A stretch of 64,000 bases of DNA from Methylophilaceae bacterium (GCA_013141125.1 JABFRO010000001.1:930001-994000); one strand, 5' to 3'; shown: positions 46,802 to 56,288, counted from the first letter of the stretch. The notes: generated by a model not told the origin, from the sequence alone. Program-made: numbers and translations.

Positions 46802-47113
46802 TTAGATAATTTCTAATGCGTTAATGTGCAATACCAGCTGCGTGCTTTTCAAGCTGCGCCTGGCTAAAAATCCGGTCACTCTTATATTCACTCCCGGTTT
46901 AATATCCTGACTACGTAATGCCAGATCGCTCATTGCAATCACTGAAACATCACATTCAACCTTGCGCTGCATATTCGCCTCAATTTGTTCCGAGGTATGC
47001 CGCACAGAAAAACTCAACAATGGTATTCCTGCCGGGGTGTAACGAAGCGCTGCAATTTGCTCGACTTCGCCTTGCAAGACTAATAAATTAGTTGCCAGCC
47101 CCTGACCGCTCAC
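46802..47113 (-). CDS. priB: Primosomal replication protein N (PriB)
   Basis: A 103-residue OB-fold single-strand DNA-binding protein, similar to half of an SSB: NLLVLQGEVEQIAALRYTPAGIPLLSFSVRHTS and GVNIRVTGFLARRSLKSTQLVLHINALEII. PriB links PriA to the restart primosome. The place between rpsF and rpsR is diagnostic for beta/gammaproteobacteria. It starts 1 nt after the rpsF stop. Confidence 0.94.
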   Translation of the reverse strand: MSGQGLATNLLVLQGEVEQIAALRYTPAGIPLLSFSVRHTSEQIEANMQRKVECDVSVIAMSDLALRSQDIKPGVNIRVTGFLARRSLKSTQLVLHINALEII

Positions 47114-47114
47114 C

Positions 47115-47525
47115 TTAAGCCGTTGCCGACTCTGTTGTACCAGCCGTGGCTTCAGCTGCTGCGGCTACCACTGGCGCAGCTTCTTTACTTAACACTGACT
47201 TTGATTTTTCTTCTTTCATCATCACTGAAGGCTCAACCACCGCTGTTTTAGTGTTTAGGGTTAAATGGCGAATTACGGCATCATTAAATTTGAAAGCCAG
47301 TTCCAGTTCATCAAGAACGGTTTGGTTGCTTTCAAAATTCATTATCACATAGTGTGCTTTGTGAATTTTTTGGATAGGGTAAGCCAATTGACGACGACCC
47401 CAGTCTTCAAGACGGTGTAAAACTCCGCCATTGCTAGTAATCAAAGCGCGATAGCGCTCAATCATGGCCGGCACTTGCTCACTCTGATCCGGGTGAACGA
47501 TAAAAACTACTTCATAATGTCGCAT
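47115..47525 (-). CDS. rpsF: 30S ribosomal protein S6
   Basis: A 136-residue S6 with the core [45 protein letters not shown] and YVIMNFES. The tail after about residue 100 is Ala/Glu/Lys-rich and longer than minimal S6, as also seen in E. coli, where glutamates are added to the C-terminus. First gene of the operon; GGAGAG lies upstream of the start. Confidence 0.96.
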   Translation of the reverse strand: MRHYEVVFIVHPDQSEQVPAMIERYRALITSNGGVLHRLEDWGRRQLAYPIQKIHKAHYVIMNFESNQTVLDELELAFKFNDAVIRHLTLNTKTAVVEPSVMMKEEKSKSVLSKEAAPVVAAAAEATAGTTESATA

Positions 47526-47685
47526 AAACTCTCCTTGTGGATTGATAGCCTCCTGTCATGCGAAACAGATAAGGCAAGGTGGAAACCGTGCATTATGGCT
47601 GAATACAGACTAATAATCAAGGTTCTATTGCGTACAACTCTTTGTATTTCAAGTGGCGTTTTTCACTTGGTGCCATAGTTGTTGC

Positions 47686-47691
47686 ATTATA
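47686..47691 (-). promoter_or_regulatory. Likely -10 element of the rpsF operon promoter
   Basis: On the minus strand TATAAT occurs exactly at the end of hemN, about 160 nt before rpsF. The matching -35 is weak. A 6-bp hairpin (CAAGTG / CACTTG, 47650-47669) lies in the leader. Confidence 0.4.
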
Positions 47692-49057
47692 CCGTTCTCG
47701 AATAACGCGGCTTATCATCCGCCTGCTGGTGTAAATAGCTGTCAAACACCATGGCAATATTGCGTAAAAATATACGGCCGGTATCGGTCACGCGTACTTT
47801 ATCCGCAGCCAATTCAACCAGGCCATCTGCTTGCATGTCTTGCAGCTGTTCCAGCGCATCGGCAAAATAGCTATCAAAATCAATGTTCCATGTTTTGCCA
47901 AAGCTGGCTTTATCCAGCTCCAAATCACACATGATGCGGGTAATGGCTTCGCGGCGCAGTTTGTCTTCCGGTGTAATACGCAGACCACGCTCAATGGGTA
48001 ATTGACCCGCTTCAACCAGATTGCGGTATTGCGATAACACTTTGACATTTTGCGCATAAACATCATCGGTCTGGCTGATGGCGGAAACGCCAAAGGCGAT
48101 AATGTCGCAATCCTTGTGCGTGGTATAACCCTGAAAGTTACGGTACAGCGTTTTGCTGCGTTGGGCTTTTACCAGCTCATCATCTGGGCGCGCAAAGTGA
48201 TCCATGCCGATATACACATAGCCAGCCGCAGTGAGTTTTTCCAAGGTGAGCTTTTGCAGGGCCAGCCGTGCGTCTATTTGTGGCAGGGTTTCTTCTTTTA
48301 TCAGGTTTTGATTTTTCTTCATCCACGGCACATGCGCGTAATTGAAAACAGCAAAGCGATCCGGTGCCATGGCAATCACTTTATCCAGTGTCAGCGCAAA
48401 GCTTTCCAGCGTTTGATAAGGCAGGCCTATCATCAGGTCAAAATTAACGCTGGGGAAACCTTCTTCGCGTATCCAGCCATACACTTCGCGGATCAAAGCC
48501 TCCGGCTGCACGCGATTAACCGCCACTTGCACTTTATCGTCCAAATCCTGCACACCCAAACTCAAGCGGTTAAAGCCGCTTTCACGCAGGGCAATAATAT
48601 GCGCACGCGTTAATTCACGCGGATCCATTTCACAGCCAATTTCAGCGCCTTCGGCTATGTTGAATTTAGCCGCCAGATAATTATATAAACGACGAATATC
48701 ATTCGGTTTTAAAAAAGTAGGTGTGCCGCCACCCCAATGCAATTGCCGCACTTTTCTTGCCGGGGAAATAAGCCCGGCTACGCGATCTATCTCCAGAAAC
48801 AACACATCCAGATAAGAAGTTGCCTTGCTGTAATCCTTGGTGGCGATCATATTGCAGCCACAGTAATAACACAGCGTATCGCAAAACGGGATGTGCACAT
48901 AAAGCGAAATGTCACGATTTTTATCCTGGCTGGTTTGCAGCTCTTCTTGCCATTGCACAGGACCAAAGCTCTCGTTGAAATAAGGTGCGGTTGGATAAGA
49001 GGTATAACGTGGGCCGGCCTTGCAGTATTTATGCAGTAATTCAGATGAAAAATTCAT
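47687..49057 (-). CDS. hemN: Oxygen-independent coproporphyrinogen III oxidase
   Basis: A 456-residue radical SAM enzyme for anaerobic haem synthesis, converting coproporphyrinogen III to protoporphyrinogen IX. The iron-sulfur motif CDTLCYYCGCN and GGGTPTFL are visible, with the HemN-specific N-terminal GPRYTSYPTAPYF. ATG at 49057, with AGGA about 9 nt upstream, gives the usual start MNFSSELLHKY; the longer start at 49087 is not favoured. It overlaps the methyltransferase stop by 4 bp (ATGA). Confidence 0.95.
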   Translation of the reverse strand: MNFSSELLHKYCKAGPRYTSYPTAPYFNESFGPVQWQEELQTSQDKNRDISLYVHIPFCDTLCYYCGCNMIATKDYSKATSYLDVLFLEIDRVAGLISPARKVRQLHWGGGTPTFLKPNDIRRLYNYLAAKFNIAEGAEIGCEMDPRELTRAHIIALRESGFNRLSLGVQDLDDKVQVAVNRVQPEALIREVYGWIREEGFPSVNFDLMIGLPYQTLESFALTLDKVIAMAPDRFAVFNYAHVPWMKKNQNLIKEETLPQIDARLALQKLTLEKLTAAGYVYIGMDHFARPDDELVKAQRSKTLYRNFQGYTTHKDCDIIAFGVSAISQTDDVYAQNVKVLSQYRNLVEAGQLPIERGLRITPEDKLRREAITRIMCDLELDKASFGKTWNIDFDSYFADALEQLQDMQADGLVELAADKVRVTDTGRIFLRNIAMVFDSYLHQQADDKPRYSRTV

Positions 49058-49635
49058 GGTGTTTTGTCCTGAAGACGGGTTAAACAAATGCGCTGTAACA
49101 TCGCGGGCTGATGGGTTTTAAATGGCGGTTCTTCTAACTGAGCTTCGTCAATCAAACCTTGTTCAAAAGCCACAATGTTTGATTGGTTCATATAAGTTTG
49201 CAGGAGTTCATCCGACTTTAATAAAAACTGCGGTCTACGTGGCCGACCGTATAGCTCTTGTCCTTGCATGAAGGTCTCATAAATCAACACCCCTTTTGCA
49301 TTCAAGCTTTGCAACAAAAGCGGTAACAGTGGTCTATGCAAATAGCGGCAAACCACAATGGCATCAAATTTTCGCTCGGCATAAGGCCAGGGCGCGCCTT
49401 CCAGATCGGCAATGCGGGTAGTGATATTGGGGATATTTTGCAAGCTGGCCAAAGCCGCTAGGTCTTTATCCACCGCTTCAACGACAAACCCCTGCTCTGC
49501 CAGCCAGCGCGCATTTCTGCCTGTGCCACAGGCCAAATCCAACACTTGGCCTTGTGGCTTAATCAATGCCGAAAAACGGCACAACCAAGCGGATGGTTTG
49601 GTGTTCACTATCGCGTGAATCGGATTATTCAGCAT
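49054..49635 (-). CDS. SAM-dependent class I methyltransferase
   Basis: A 193-residue Rossmann methyltransferase: motif I LDLACGTGRNARWLAEQG, acidic end of strand 2 (VEAVDKD), motif II/III DAIVVCRYLHRPLLPLLL and ALNAKGVLIYETF. The order resembles TehB/UbiE-type small-molecule methyltransferases, but the substrate is not readable. It is translationally coupled to hemN (ATGA overlap) and diverges from hslO. Confidence 0.85.
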   Translation of the reverse strand: MLNNPIHAIVNTKPSAWLCRFSALIKPQGQVLDLACGTGRNARWLAEQGFVVEAVDKDLAALASLQNIPNITTRIADLEGAPWPYAERKFDAIVVCRYLHRPLLPLLLQSLNAKGVLIYETFMQGQELYGRPRRPQFLLKSDELLQTYMNQSNIVAFEQGLIDEAQLEEPPFKTHQPAMLQRICLTRLQDKTP

Positions 49636-49697
49636 CCTTGGTATATTCTCCCGCTAATTGCAATTATGATAGCGCTTTATTTCTACTTTGTTTATTT

Positions 49698-50630
49698 ATG
49701 TCACCAGATTCATCTCATTCGGATTCACTGCAGCGCTTCATTTTTGAAAATTCTCCGGTGCGCGGCAACATCGTGCGCCTGAATCAAACCTTTAACACCG
49801 CGCTCCAGCATCAAAACTGTCCGCCTGCCCTGCGCAAAGCCTTGGGCGAGCTGATGGCAGCGGCAGCTTTACTCGCCGCCACGCTAAAAATGCAAGGCGC
49901 TTTGGTACTACAAATTCAAGGCAATGGCGCATTAAAACTGCTGGTAGTGGAATGTACCGCCGAGCTCACCTTACGCGCCACCGCCAAATGGACAGAAAAT
50001 CTCATCAAGGATGATTTGGCTGATACCGATTTTGCGGATAGCAATTTTGCTGAATTAGTCGGTGATGGTCAATTTGTCATTACGCTAGACCCCAAGGATG
50101 GCGGGCAAGGCTATCAGGGCATCGTGCAGCTGGAAGGCAACAGCATCGCCGAAGTGCTGCAAAACTACATGCAACGCTCCGAGCAAATAGAAACGCGCAT
50201 CTGGCTGGCATGTGATAATCAAACCGCAGCAGGCATGTTACTGCAAAAATTACCAGATTTTCAATCAACAGACTTGCCTGAGCAAGATGCCGACTTATGG
50301 GAGCGAACCGGCTATCTGGCAAATACCATGCGTCAGGATGAGCTGCTGCATGTGCCTGCTGAAGACTTGTTGCTCCGCCTTTTCCACGAAGAAACCGTGC
50401 GCCTGTTTGATGCACAGCCAGTTAAATTTCATTGCACCTGTTCACGTACCAGCGTTGGCTCCATGCTGCGTCTACTAGGCGCGCCGGAAGTCACCGATAT
50501 TCTGGAAGACAATGGCGATGTAGAAGTGCATTGCGATTTTTGTAACGCCGCTTACGTATTTGACAAAGTGGATGTGGAGCAGTTATTCAGCGCCGACATC
50601 ATGATGCCAAGCACTAATTCCAAACATTAA
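49698..50630 (+). CDS. hslO: Redox-regulated chaperone Hsp33
   Basis: A 310-residue chaperone activated by oxidation. The C-terminal zinc site is complete: HCTCSRTSV (CxC) and HCDFCNAAY (CxxC). The N-terminal domain has RGNIVRLNQTF and ALGELMAAAALLAATLKMQGALVLQIQG, typical of Hsp33. ATG at 49698 starts MSPDSSHSDSLQRFIFE, the natural N-terminus; the frame is open further upstream but crosses into the divergent methyltransferase gene. Confidence 0.95.
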   Translation: MSPDSSHSDSLQRFIFENSPVRGNIVRLNQTFNTALQHQNCPPALRKALGELMAAAALLAATLKMQGALVLQIQGNGALKLLVVECTAELTLRATAKWTENLIKDDLADTDFADSNFAELVGDGQFVITLDPKDGGQGYQGIVQLEGNSIAEVLQNYMQRSEQIETRIWLACDNQTAAGMLLQKLPDFQSTDLPEQDADLWERTGYLANTMRQDELLHVPAEDLLLRLFHEETVRLFDAQPVKFHCTCSRTSVGSMLRLLGAPEVTDILEDNGDVEVHCDFCNAAYVFDKVDVEQLFSADIMMPSTNSKH

Positions 50631-50641
50631 CTTAAGGATTA

Positions 50642-50788
50642 AGAACCTGTTTTAAAAGTGTAGCGAACAGCTTGAAGTGCAAGGCGCACAGAGCGCAGGA
50701 ACCTTCATTTACAAAAAGTACATGAGGATTTCGAGCACCGCGCAACGCCGCAATTCAGATACGCAGTAACTTTTAAATACATTCTAAA
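50642..50788. repeat. Dispersed extragenic repeat element with inverted ends
   Basis: A 147-bp intergenic element whose ends are imperfect inverted repeats (AGAACCTGTTTTAAAAGT at the left, ACTTTTAAATACATTCT at the right). The interior carries GCAAGGCGCACAGAGCGC and the GAGGATTTCGAGCACCGCGC block that I know from repeat families in related betaproteobacteria. It lies between hslO and queF. A more diverged relative may be present at 4462-4601 (GGAACCT...GGCAAGGCGCAGGCAAGG). Confidence 0.6.
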
Positions 50789-50799
50789 CAGACAAGACC

Positions 50800-51219
50800 A
50801 TGACCACACTACCAAACAAAACTCTGGAAACCTTCGACAACCCCAAACCAGAGCGTGATTTTCATATTCACATGGAAATCCCCGAATTTACCTGTCTTTG
50901 CCCCAAAACCGGCCAACCGGATTTTGCCGTGCTGTATCTGGATTACATTCCCGACCAACTGTGCGTGGAACTGAAAAGCCTCAAGCTGTATATCTGGTCG
51001 TTCCGCGATGAAGGCTGTTTTCACGAAGCCGTCACCAACCGCATTCTGGATGATCTGGTCGCCGCCACGCAGCCCAAATTCATGCGGCTCACTGCCAAGT
51101 TTTTTGTGCGCGGCGGCGTATTTACCAATGTGGTGGCAGAGCATCGCCAAACCGGTTGGCAACCGCAACCACGCGTGGATTTAACGCAATTTGAGACGCA
51201 ATCCAATACGCGCGGATAA
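50800..51219 (+). CDS. queF: NADPH-dependent 7-cyano-7-deazaguanine reductase QueF (type I)
   Basis: A 139-residue unimodular QueF reducing preQ0 to preQ1 in queuosine synthesis. Seen: [17 protein letters not shown] (catalytic Cys), [22 protein letters not shown] (QueF motif ELKSLK) and [10 protein letters not shown] (Glu for substrate). Length fits the short type I enzymes. Confidence 0.95.
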   Translation: MTTLPNKTLETFDNPKPERDFHIHMEIPEFTCLCPKTGQPDFAVLYLDYIPDQLCVELKSLKLYIWSFRDEGCFHEAVTNRILDDLVAATQPKFMRLTAKFFVRGGVFTNVVAEHRQTGWQPQPRVDLTQFETQSNTRG

Positions 51220-51278
51220 ACCGACTTTTATTGATTCAACAGCATCACTTTATAGAAAGATTTAGCATATTGCGTTAA

Positions 51279-52410
51279 GGAAACACTGATTTATTCCCAA
51301 CCATCACACCTCATATACTAAAGAGGCGTTAAACACAAGCTTTTGATTATTATAGTATAAAATGATGTAAACCCGTTTCTCGGAACGGGAAGATGCAGCC
51401 AGGAAGACATTAACCAGGCGCGATCGCTTCCTGGCTGAACTTGATGCGATTACCCCGTGGGAGGCACTTGAACGCGCCATCGCTCCGTTTTATCCCGCAG
51501 AGGGCAGCACTGGCCGCCCGCACAAAGGACTGACGCGCAGGTTGCGGATGTATGTGGCACAGCAATGCTTCAGTTTTTCTGACGAAGGCACGGAAGAGGC
51601 CATCTACGACAGCCAGGCCATCCGCCACTTCATCGGCGTTGACCTTGGCCGTGAGACGGCACCCGATGCCACCACCCTTTTGCAATTCCGCCACCGGCTC
51701 GAACGCCATCAACTCACCGAAGCCATCTTCAACACCATCCATGCCCATCTGGCCGAGCCAGGGCTGTTTTTGCGCGAAGGCACCCTTGTCGATGCCACGC
51801 TCATTGCGGCACCGCCCTCGACCAAGAATAAAGAGGGGAAACGTGACCCCGACATGCATTCTTCCAAAAAGAGGAATCCGTGGCACTTTGGTATGAAAGC
51901 GCCTATCGGGGTCGATGCGCACTCGGGTCTGGTTCATACGCTCATCGGCACAGCAGGGCATGTCAGCGACATTCGCCAGGCCGAGGCGCTTCTGCACGGG
52001 GAGACTCTGGTCGTTTGGCATGTGGCCATGCGTCCCGGCAAGCGACGTGCGTTGGATCAATCGCCCGAAGCGGAACAACAGGAAGGGCGGGAGCAGACCA
52101 AAGCCAGCCTTCGAGCCAATGTTGAGCATCCGTTTCCTGTGGTGAAGAATCTCTTCCATCATCGCAAGGTGCGTTACAAAGGATTGGCCAAGCATACGTC
52201 GCCATTGTTTTCGCTGTTTGGCTTGGCCCATTGGCGGCTGGCTCGCCGATGGTTTCTGCCTGCAGGCGGGAAAGTAGCGTTCTAAAAATGAAAAGTACAG
52301 GAAATAAAGCCATAAACACTACAAATTGGCGTGAAAATGCCTCTGTTTTACACTAAAACCCAATCGTCACATTTTTAGGTTTTAGCTGCGTGGGGTTGTT
52401 CAGCGTTTCC
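51279..52410 (+). mobile_element. Defective IS5-type insertion sequence (copy 1)
   Basis: A 1132-bp element flanked by TTAA target duplications (51275-51278 and 52411-52414). The ends are related inverted repeats: GGAAACACTGATTTATT at the left and, inverted, GGAAACGCTGAACAA at the right. It holds one degenerate transposase gene. A shortened derivative in opposite orientation lies at 55194-55617. Confidence 0.88.
51371..52285 (+). pseudogene. IS5 family transposase, degenerate
   Basis: The frame reads TRRDRFLAELDAITPWEALERAIAPFYP (typical N-terminal region), LVDATLIAAPPSTKNKEGKRDPDMH (first catalytic Asp), and KASLRANVEHPFPVVK (catalytic Glu). The segment that should hold the second catalytic Asp (DAGYxG, between LLHGE and VWHVAMRPGKRR) is missing by an in-frame deletion of about 20-25 residues. 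At the 5' end ATG ATG is followed at once by TAA, and no good start exists before the TTG at 51542. The protein cannot be an active transposase. Confidence 0.85.
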
Positions 52411-52503
52411 TTAAAAGTTAATTAGAACCTGACGAGCGATGCGCAATCTCCACCATCGCTCGTTTTTTATGCCTGAGTTTTAAACATTGAATACATCAAT
52501 GGA

Positions 52504-53043
52504 ATGGAATTGAACTTGTCACTTCTGAAAAAACTAAAAAGCGACAAAGCTGAATTACTCCCGGGCCCCACACTTAAATCCGTCGCTATGGCATGGCTAG
52601 GCGCTTTTCTCGCCATCGCCTTGATTGCAACTCTGTCTGATGCCCTGACGGTCAGCCTAGTGCTGGGTTCTTTGGGAGCCACCTGTGTGCTGGCATTTGG
52701 CTTTCCTGAGGTTGCCTTTTCGCAACCGCGAAATGTGATTGCCGGACATGTCATCAGCCCCATGACAGGTTTATAGTTTTTGATAGCCTTTGGTGTTCAT
52801 TGGTGGGCAATGGCCGTCGCTGTTGCAACAGCCTTGGCGCTGATGATGTTTTGCAGAATCGTGCACCCGCCTGCAGGTTCCAACTCCGTAATTATTTTCC
52901 TCACCTTGCCCACCTGGAAACTCTTGTTATTCCCCACCCTAAGCGGATCGGCAATGATTGTAGCCATCGCGCTGGTTTATAACCAGTTCACCCATACAAG
53001 TAAATATCCAAAATATTGGCAAACACCAGCGCCCGACGTGTAA
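52504..53043 (+). pseudogene. HPP family membrane protein gene with in-frame TAG
   Basis: Two parts in the same frame, 52504-52776 and 52780-53043, are separated by one TAG (52774-52776). Read through, they give about 179 residues with four hydrophobic helices and the family motifs FGFPEVAFSQPRNVIAGH and RIVHPPAGSNSVI, which is a full HPP domain. The stop falls in the second helix region, so the product would be half a domain. HPP proteins are implicated in nitrite or small-solute transport. It is either a nonsense pseudogene or a sequence error. Confidence 0.75.
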
Positions 53044-53147
53044 CTACCTGACTTGCAAGCGAAAAACTCCGCCTTTCGGCCGCTGTCATTTTTATGTCAT
53101 AAATGTGCGCTAGTGTACTTATTCCAATACCTATAAGCGTGCTCATC

Positions 53148-54965
53148 ATGAATATGCTAGCCAATACAGCTGAGGCATTTACCATTGACAAAGAAATCCT
53201 TACGCAGAAACATCAACTGGATGAAATCATCCGCAAACGTCGATTAAGCGCGGTTTTTCAACCGATTGTACGCATGAGTAATGCCAGCATCACTGGTTAT
53301 GAAGGGCTGATTCGCGGCCCATCAGACAGCCCGCTACATTCGCCGCTAATGTTGTTTCAGGCGGCGCGCAAATATGGGCGCTCTCTGGAAGTTGAATACT
53401 TGAGCCGCGCTGTGGTACTACAAACTTTCGCTCAACTGAAGCTGCCGGGAAAACTGTTTCTAAATGTCAGCCCGGATACCTTGTTGATGGAAGGCTGGGA
53501 GAGTGGATCCACGCTGCAATGCATTGCCGAATCCGCCTTGCAGCCCCATCAGATCGTTATCGAACTGACCGAGAATTCCTCTTCGCTGGAATACGTGGTA
53601 CTACGTAATGCCACCCAACATTACCGCGATATGGGATTTGAAATTGCCATGGATGATTTGGGGGAAGGCTTTTCCAGTCTGCGCATGTGGTCGGAAATCC
53701 GCCCGGATTATGTCAAGGTGGACAAACATTTCATCCAGAATATCAATCTTGATCCGGTCAAACTGCAATTCGTACGCTCGATTCAGGAAATCGCCAAAAA
53801 TTCCGGCTGCCGAGTGATCGTGGAAGGTGTTGAAACCCATGCCGAGCTGGTCACCATTCGCGATTTGGGGGTAGCTTTCGGGCAAGGCTACCATTTTGCA
53901 CATCCTCATGCACGACCGGAAACTCATCTGCCTGCGAGTGTATTGGCAACGCTGAAAGGCGTAGCCGGTCTGATAATATCCTCGCCCAGCTATTATCTGC
54001 AAGGAAATGCTACCGTTGCCAATCTGGTGAAATACATAAAGCCAGTGGATGTGGAAACGACCAACGATGAAGTATTTTCCATATTTAAAAATGATGAAAA
54101 ACTTTACTCAATCCCGGTGCTTACAGGCGAACACCCGGTTGGCCTAATCAGCCGCCACAACATGATAGACCGATTCGCCCAGCCCTTTACCAAAGAGTTG
54201 TTTGGGCGACGCTCCTGCACCAGCATGATGGATGAGGCTCCGTTAATGGTGGATCGTAGTGTGAGTCTGCACGAATTAAGCGGGCGCATTCTCAACATGG
54301 AGCCTTACCATTTGAGCGCGGGCTTTATCATTACCGATCGCGATGTATATTTTGGCATGGGCAGCGGACATGATCTGTTGCGAGAAATCACCCAGATGCA
54401 GATTGCCGCTGCACGCTATGCCAATCCACTCTCCGGCTTACCAGGTAATGTGCCCATCAATGAACATATTGATCGCCTGCTGCAAAGAGGTACCAGCTTC
54501 GTCATTGGCTATTTCGATCTGGATAATTTCAAACCCTATAACGATGTCTACGGCTTTCGTATGGGGGATGAATTCATCAAGCTGGTCAGCAAGCTGCTTC
54601 AGGAAGCCGCCCAGCTAGAACAGGATTTTATTGGGCATATAGGCGGCGACGACTTCATCGCCTTGTTTCAATGCACTGACTGGGAAAGTCACTGTCAACA
54701 ATTATTGCAAAAATTTGCCAGCGCCGCGCCGTCACTCTACAAGGCGGAAGATATTGCACGTAACGGCATTGAGTCCGAAGACCGGCAAGGCAATCGCGTA
54801 TTCCATCCCATCATCAGCCTATCCATCGGTGCAGTGCAGATTGAATCCAAGCACTTCCCATCACACCATGAAGTCGCTGCCGCCGCCACCATTGCCAAGA
54901 AAGAAGCAAAAAAACTGGCTGGCAATGCCTTGTTTTTGGATAGACGTACAGCGAACCCACTGTAA
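53148..54965 (+). CDS. EAL-CBS-GGDEF domain signalling protein
   Basis: A cytoplasmic c-di-GMP protein of about 605 residues. The EAL phosphodiesterase domain comes first (about 35-270) with EGLIRG in place of EAL, NVSP, IELTEN, MDDLGEGFSSL, VKVDK, EGVET and GQGYHFAHP; all metal and catalytic positions appear kept. A CBS pair (about 300-410) follows, then a GGDEF domain with FDLDNFKPYND and the motif GGDDF. The variant GGDDF may lower or abolish cyclase activity. ATG at 53148 is preferred because the upstream 15 residues from 53103 look non-coding. It stands between two IS copies. Confidence 0.9.
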   Translation: MNMLANTAEAFTIDKEILTQKHQLDEIIRKRRLSAVFQPIVRMSNASITGYEGLIRGPSDSPLHSPLMLFQAARKYGRSLEVEYLSRAVVLQTFAQLKLPGKLFLNVSPDTLLMEGWESGSTLQCIAESALQPHQIVIELTENSSSLEYVVLRNATQHYRDMGFEIAMDDLGEGFSSLRMWSEIRPDYVKVDKHFIQNINLDPVKLQFVRSIQEIAKNSGCRVIVEGVETHAELVTIRDLGVAFGQGYHFAHPHARPETHLPASVLATLKGVAGLIISSPSYYLQGNATVANLVKYIKPVDVETTNDEVFSIFKNDEKLYSIPVLTGEHPVGLISRHNMIDRFAQPFTKELFGRRSCTSMMDEAPLMVDRSVSLHELSGRILNMEPYHLSAGFIITDRDVYFGMGSGHDLLREITQMQIAAARYANPLSGLPGNVPINEHIDRLLQRGTSFVIGYFDLDNFKPYNDVYGFRMGDEFIKLVSKLLQEAAQLEQDFIGHIGGDDFIALFQCTDWESHCQQLLQKFASAAPSLYKAEDIARNGIESEDRQGNRVFHPIISLSIGAVQIESKHFPSHHEVAAAATIAKKEAKKLAGNALFLDRRTANPL

Positions 54966-55079
54966 ACAGCCTACACTGGGCGAAAAAATGTAAGGTATTT
55001 CGCCATATGGTAATCTGCATACAGTGCGCTATGCGCGAGAATAATAGTAGATAAGCTTATTTAGAGCTTCCCTAAATAA

Positions 55080-55170
55080 GTGCTTCGACTGTTCGACAGG
55101 CTCCCAGCACATGACGAACGGTAACTAACTGATTCCGCTTATAGCAAGCTTGTCGAACCACGAGTAGAAT
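55080..55170. repeat. Dispersed hairpin repeat (GTTCGACAGGCT type)
   Basis: GTTCGACAGGCT (55091-55102) and AGCTTGTCGAAC (55147-55158) form a 12-bp inverted repeat with one mismatch around a 44-nt centre containing CATGACGAACGGT. Such TTCGACA...TGTCGAA repeats recur in many proteobacterial intergenic regions. It lies just before the short IS derivative. Confidence 0.6.
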
Positions 55171-55193
55171 CAACTTGCCCAGTACTTCCTTAA

Positions 55194-55617
55194 GGAAACG
55201 CTGAACAACCCCACGCAGCTAAAACCTAAAAATGTGACGATTGGGTTTTAGTGTAAAGCAGAGGCATTTTCACGCCAATTTGTAGTGTTTATGGCTTTAT
55301 TTCCTGTACTTTCCATTTTTAGAACGCTACTTTCCCGCCTGCAGGTAGAAACCATCGGCGAGCCAGCCGCCAATGGGCTAAGCCAAACAGCGAAAACAAC
55401 GGCGACGTATGCTTGGCCAATCCTTTGTAACGCACCTTGCGATGATGGAAGAGATTCTTCACCACAGGAAACGGATGCTCAACATTGGCTCGAAGGCTGG
55501 CTTTGGTCTGCTCCCGCCCTTCCTGTTGTTCCGCTTCGGGCGATTGATCCAACGCACGCCGCTTGCCGGGACGCATGGCCACATGCCTGTGATGGTTGGG
55601 AATAAATCAGTGTTTCC
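55194..55617 (-). mobile_element. Internally deleted derivative of the IS5-type element (copy 2)
   Basis: 424 bp. The right end of copy 1 (from the terminus through the codons of the transposase C-terminus, 55319-55582 on the minus strand) is joined directly to the last 35 bp or so of its left end. Both termini are present, so it resembles a non-autonomous MITE. Flanks are TTAA and TTAG, so a clean target duplication is not visible. Orientation is opposite to copy 1. Confidence 0.85.
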
Positions 55618-55698
55618 TTAGGGCGAAAGTTACTTTATTCATTGCCCAATTCATGGTTAATGGATAATCTCGGTTAAATGTAACTCGGATTCATAAAA

Positions 55699-56199
55699 TT
55701 GGTTCACCTTAAATATTTACAACATTACCCCGCTGCATTGCAATCACAAGTACGCCAATTGATTACAGAAAACCGCTTGGAACAATACATCACCCAGCGC
55801 TATGCCGAGCCGCATTTTGTGCAAACGGATAAGGCGCTTTTTCAATATGCTTCTGATTTAAAGCAAAGCCATTTACGCACTGCGCCGCCGTTGGATAAGG
55901 TGCATTACGATAGCAAGCTGGATATGACGCACCATGCTTTGGGGCTGAATACGGCGATTTCACGGGTTCAAGGCGGCAAGCTCAAGGCTAAAAAAGAAAT
56001 TCGTATTGCTGCTTTATTCAAAGCTGCCCCGGCCAGTTTTTTACGCATGATTGTGGTGCATGAGCTGGCGCATCTTAAAGTGCGCAATCATGACAAGGCG
56101 TTTTTTAAACTTTGTGAATATATGGAACCCGATTATCACCAGCTGGAATTTGATTTACGGGTTTATCTGGAATGGCAGAGTCTTAAAAATCGCATTTAA
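55699..56199 (+). CDS. YgjP-like metal-dependent hydrolase (DUF45)
   Basis: A 166-residue protein with the zinc-protease-like signature VVHELAHLKVRNHDKAF (HExxH plus a downstream His) and the family's MEPDYHQLEFDLRVYL. Upstream conserved stretch: LGLNTAISRVQGGKLKAKKEIRIA. The start is TTG at 55699, giving LKYLQHYP..., a normal beginning for the family. Substrate is unknown; the fold is that of small metalloproteases. Confidence 0.82.
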   Translation: MVHLKYLQHYPAALQSQVRQLITENRLEQYITQRYAEPHFVQTDKALFQYASDLKQSHLRTAPPLDKVHYDSKLDMTHHALGLNTAISRVQGGKLKAKKEIRIAALFKAAPASFLRMIVVHELAHLKVRNHDKAFFKLCEYMEPDYHQLEFDLRVYLEWQSLKNRI

Positions 56200-56288
56200 A
56201 TCGAATCTTGCAGCAGGCTTAAAAATTGCTTTAAAAAAACAGGCAACGACAGGAATTTTAACCAAGCCATTATAAACTGGAGAAAATC

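Noticed and set aside
51410-52231. A 273-residue minus-strand frame inside the IS
   Set aside because: It is antisense to the transposase frame, which shows the true family motifs.
55285-55605. A 106-residue + strand frame in the short IS derivative
   Set aside because: Antisense of the transposase C-terminus; a matching shadow exists in the full IS.
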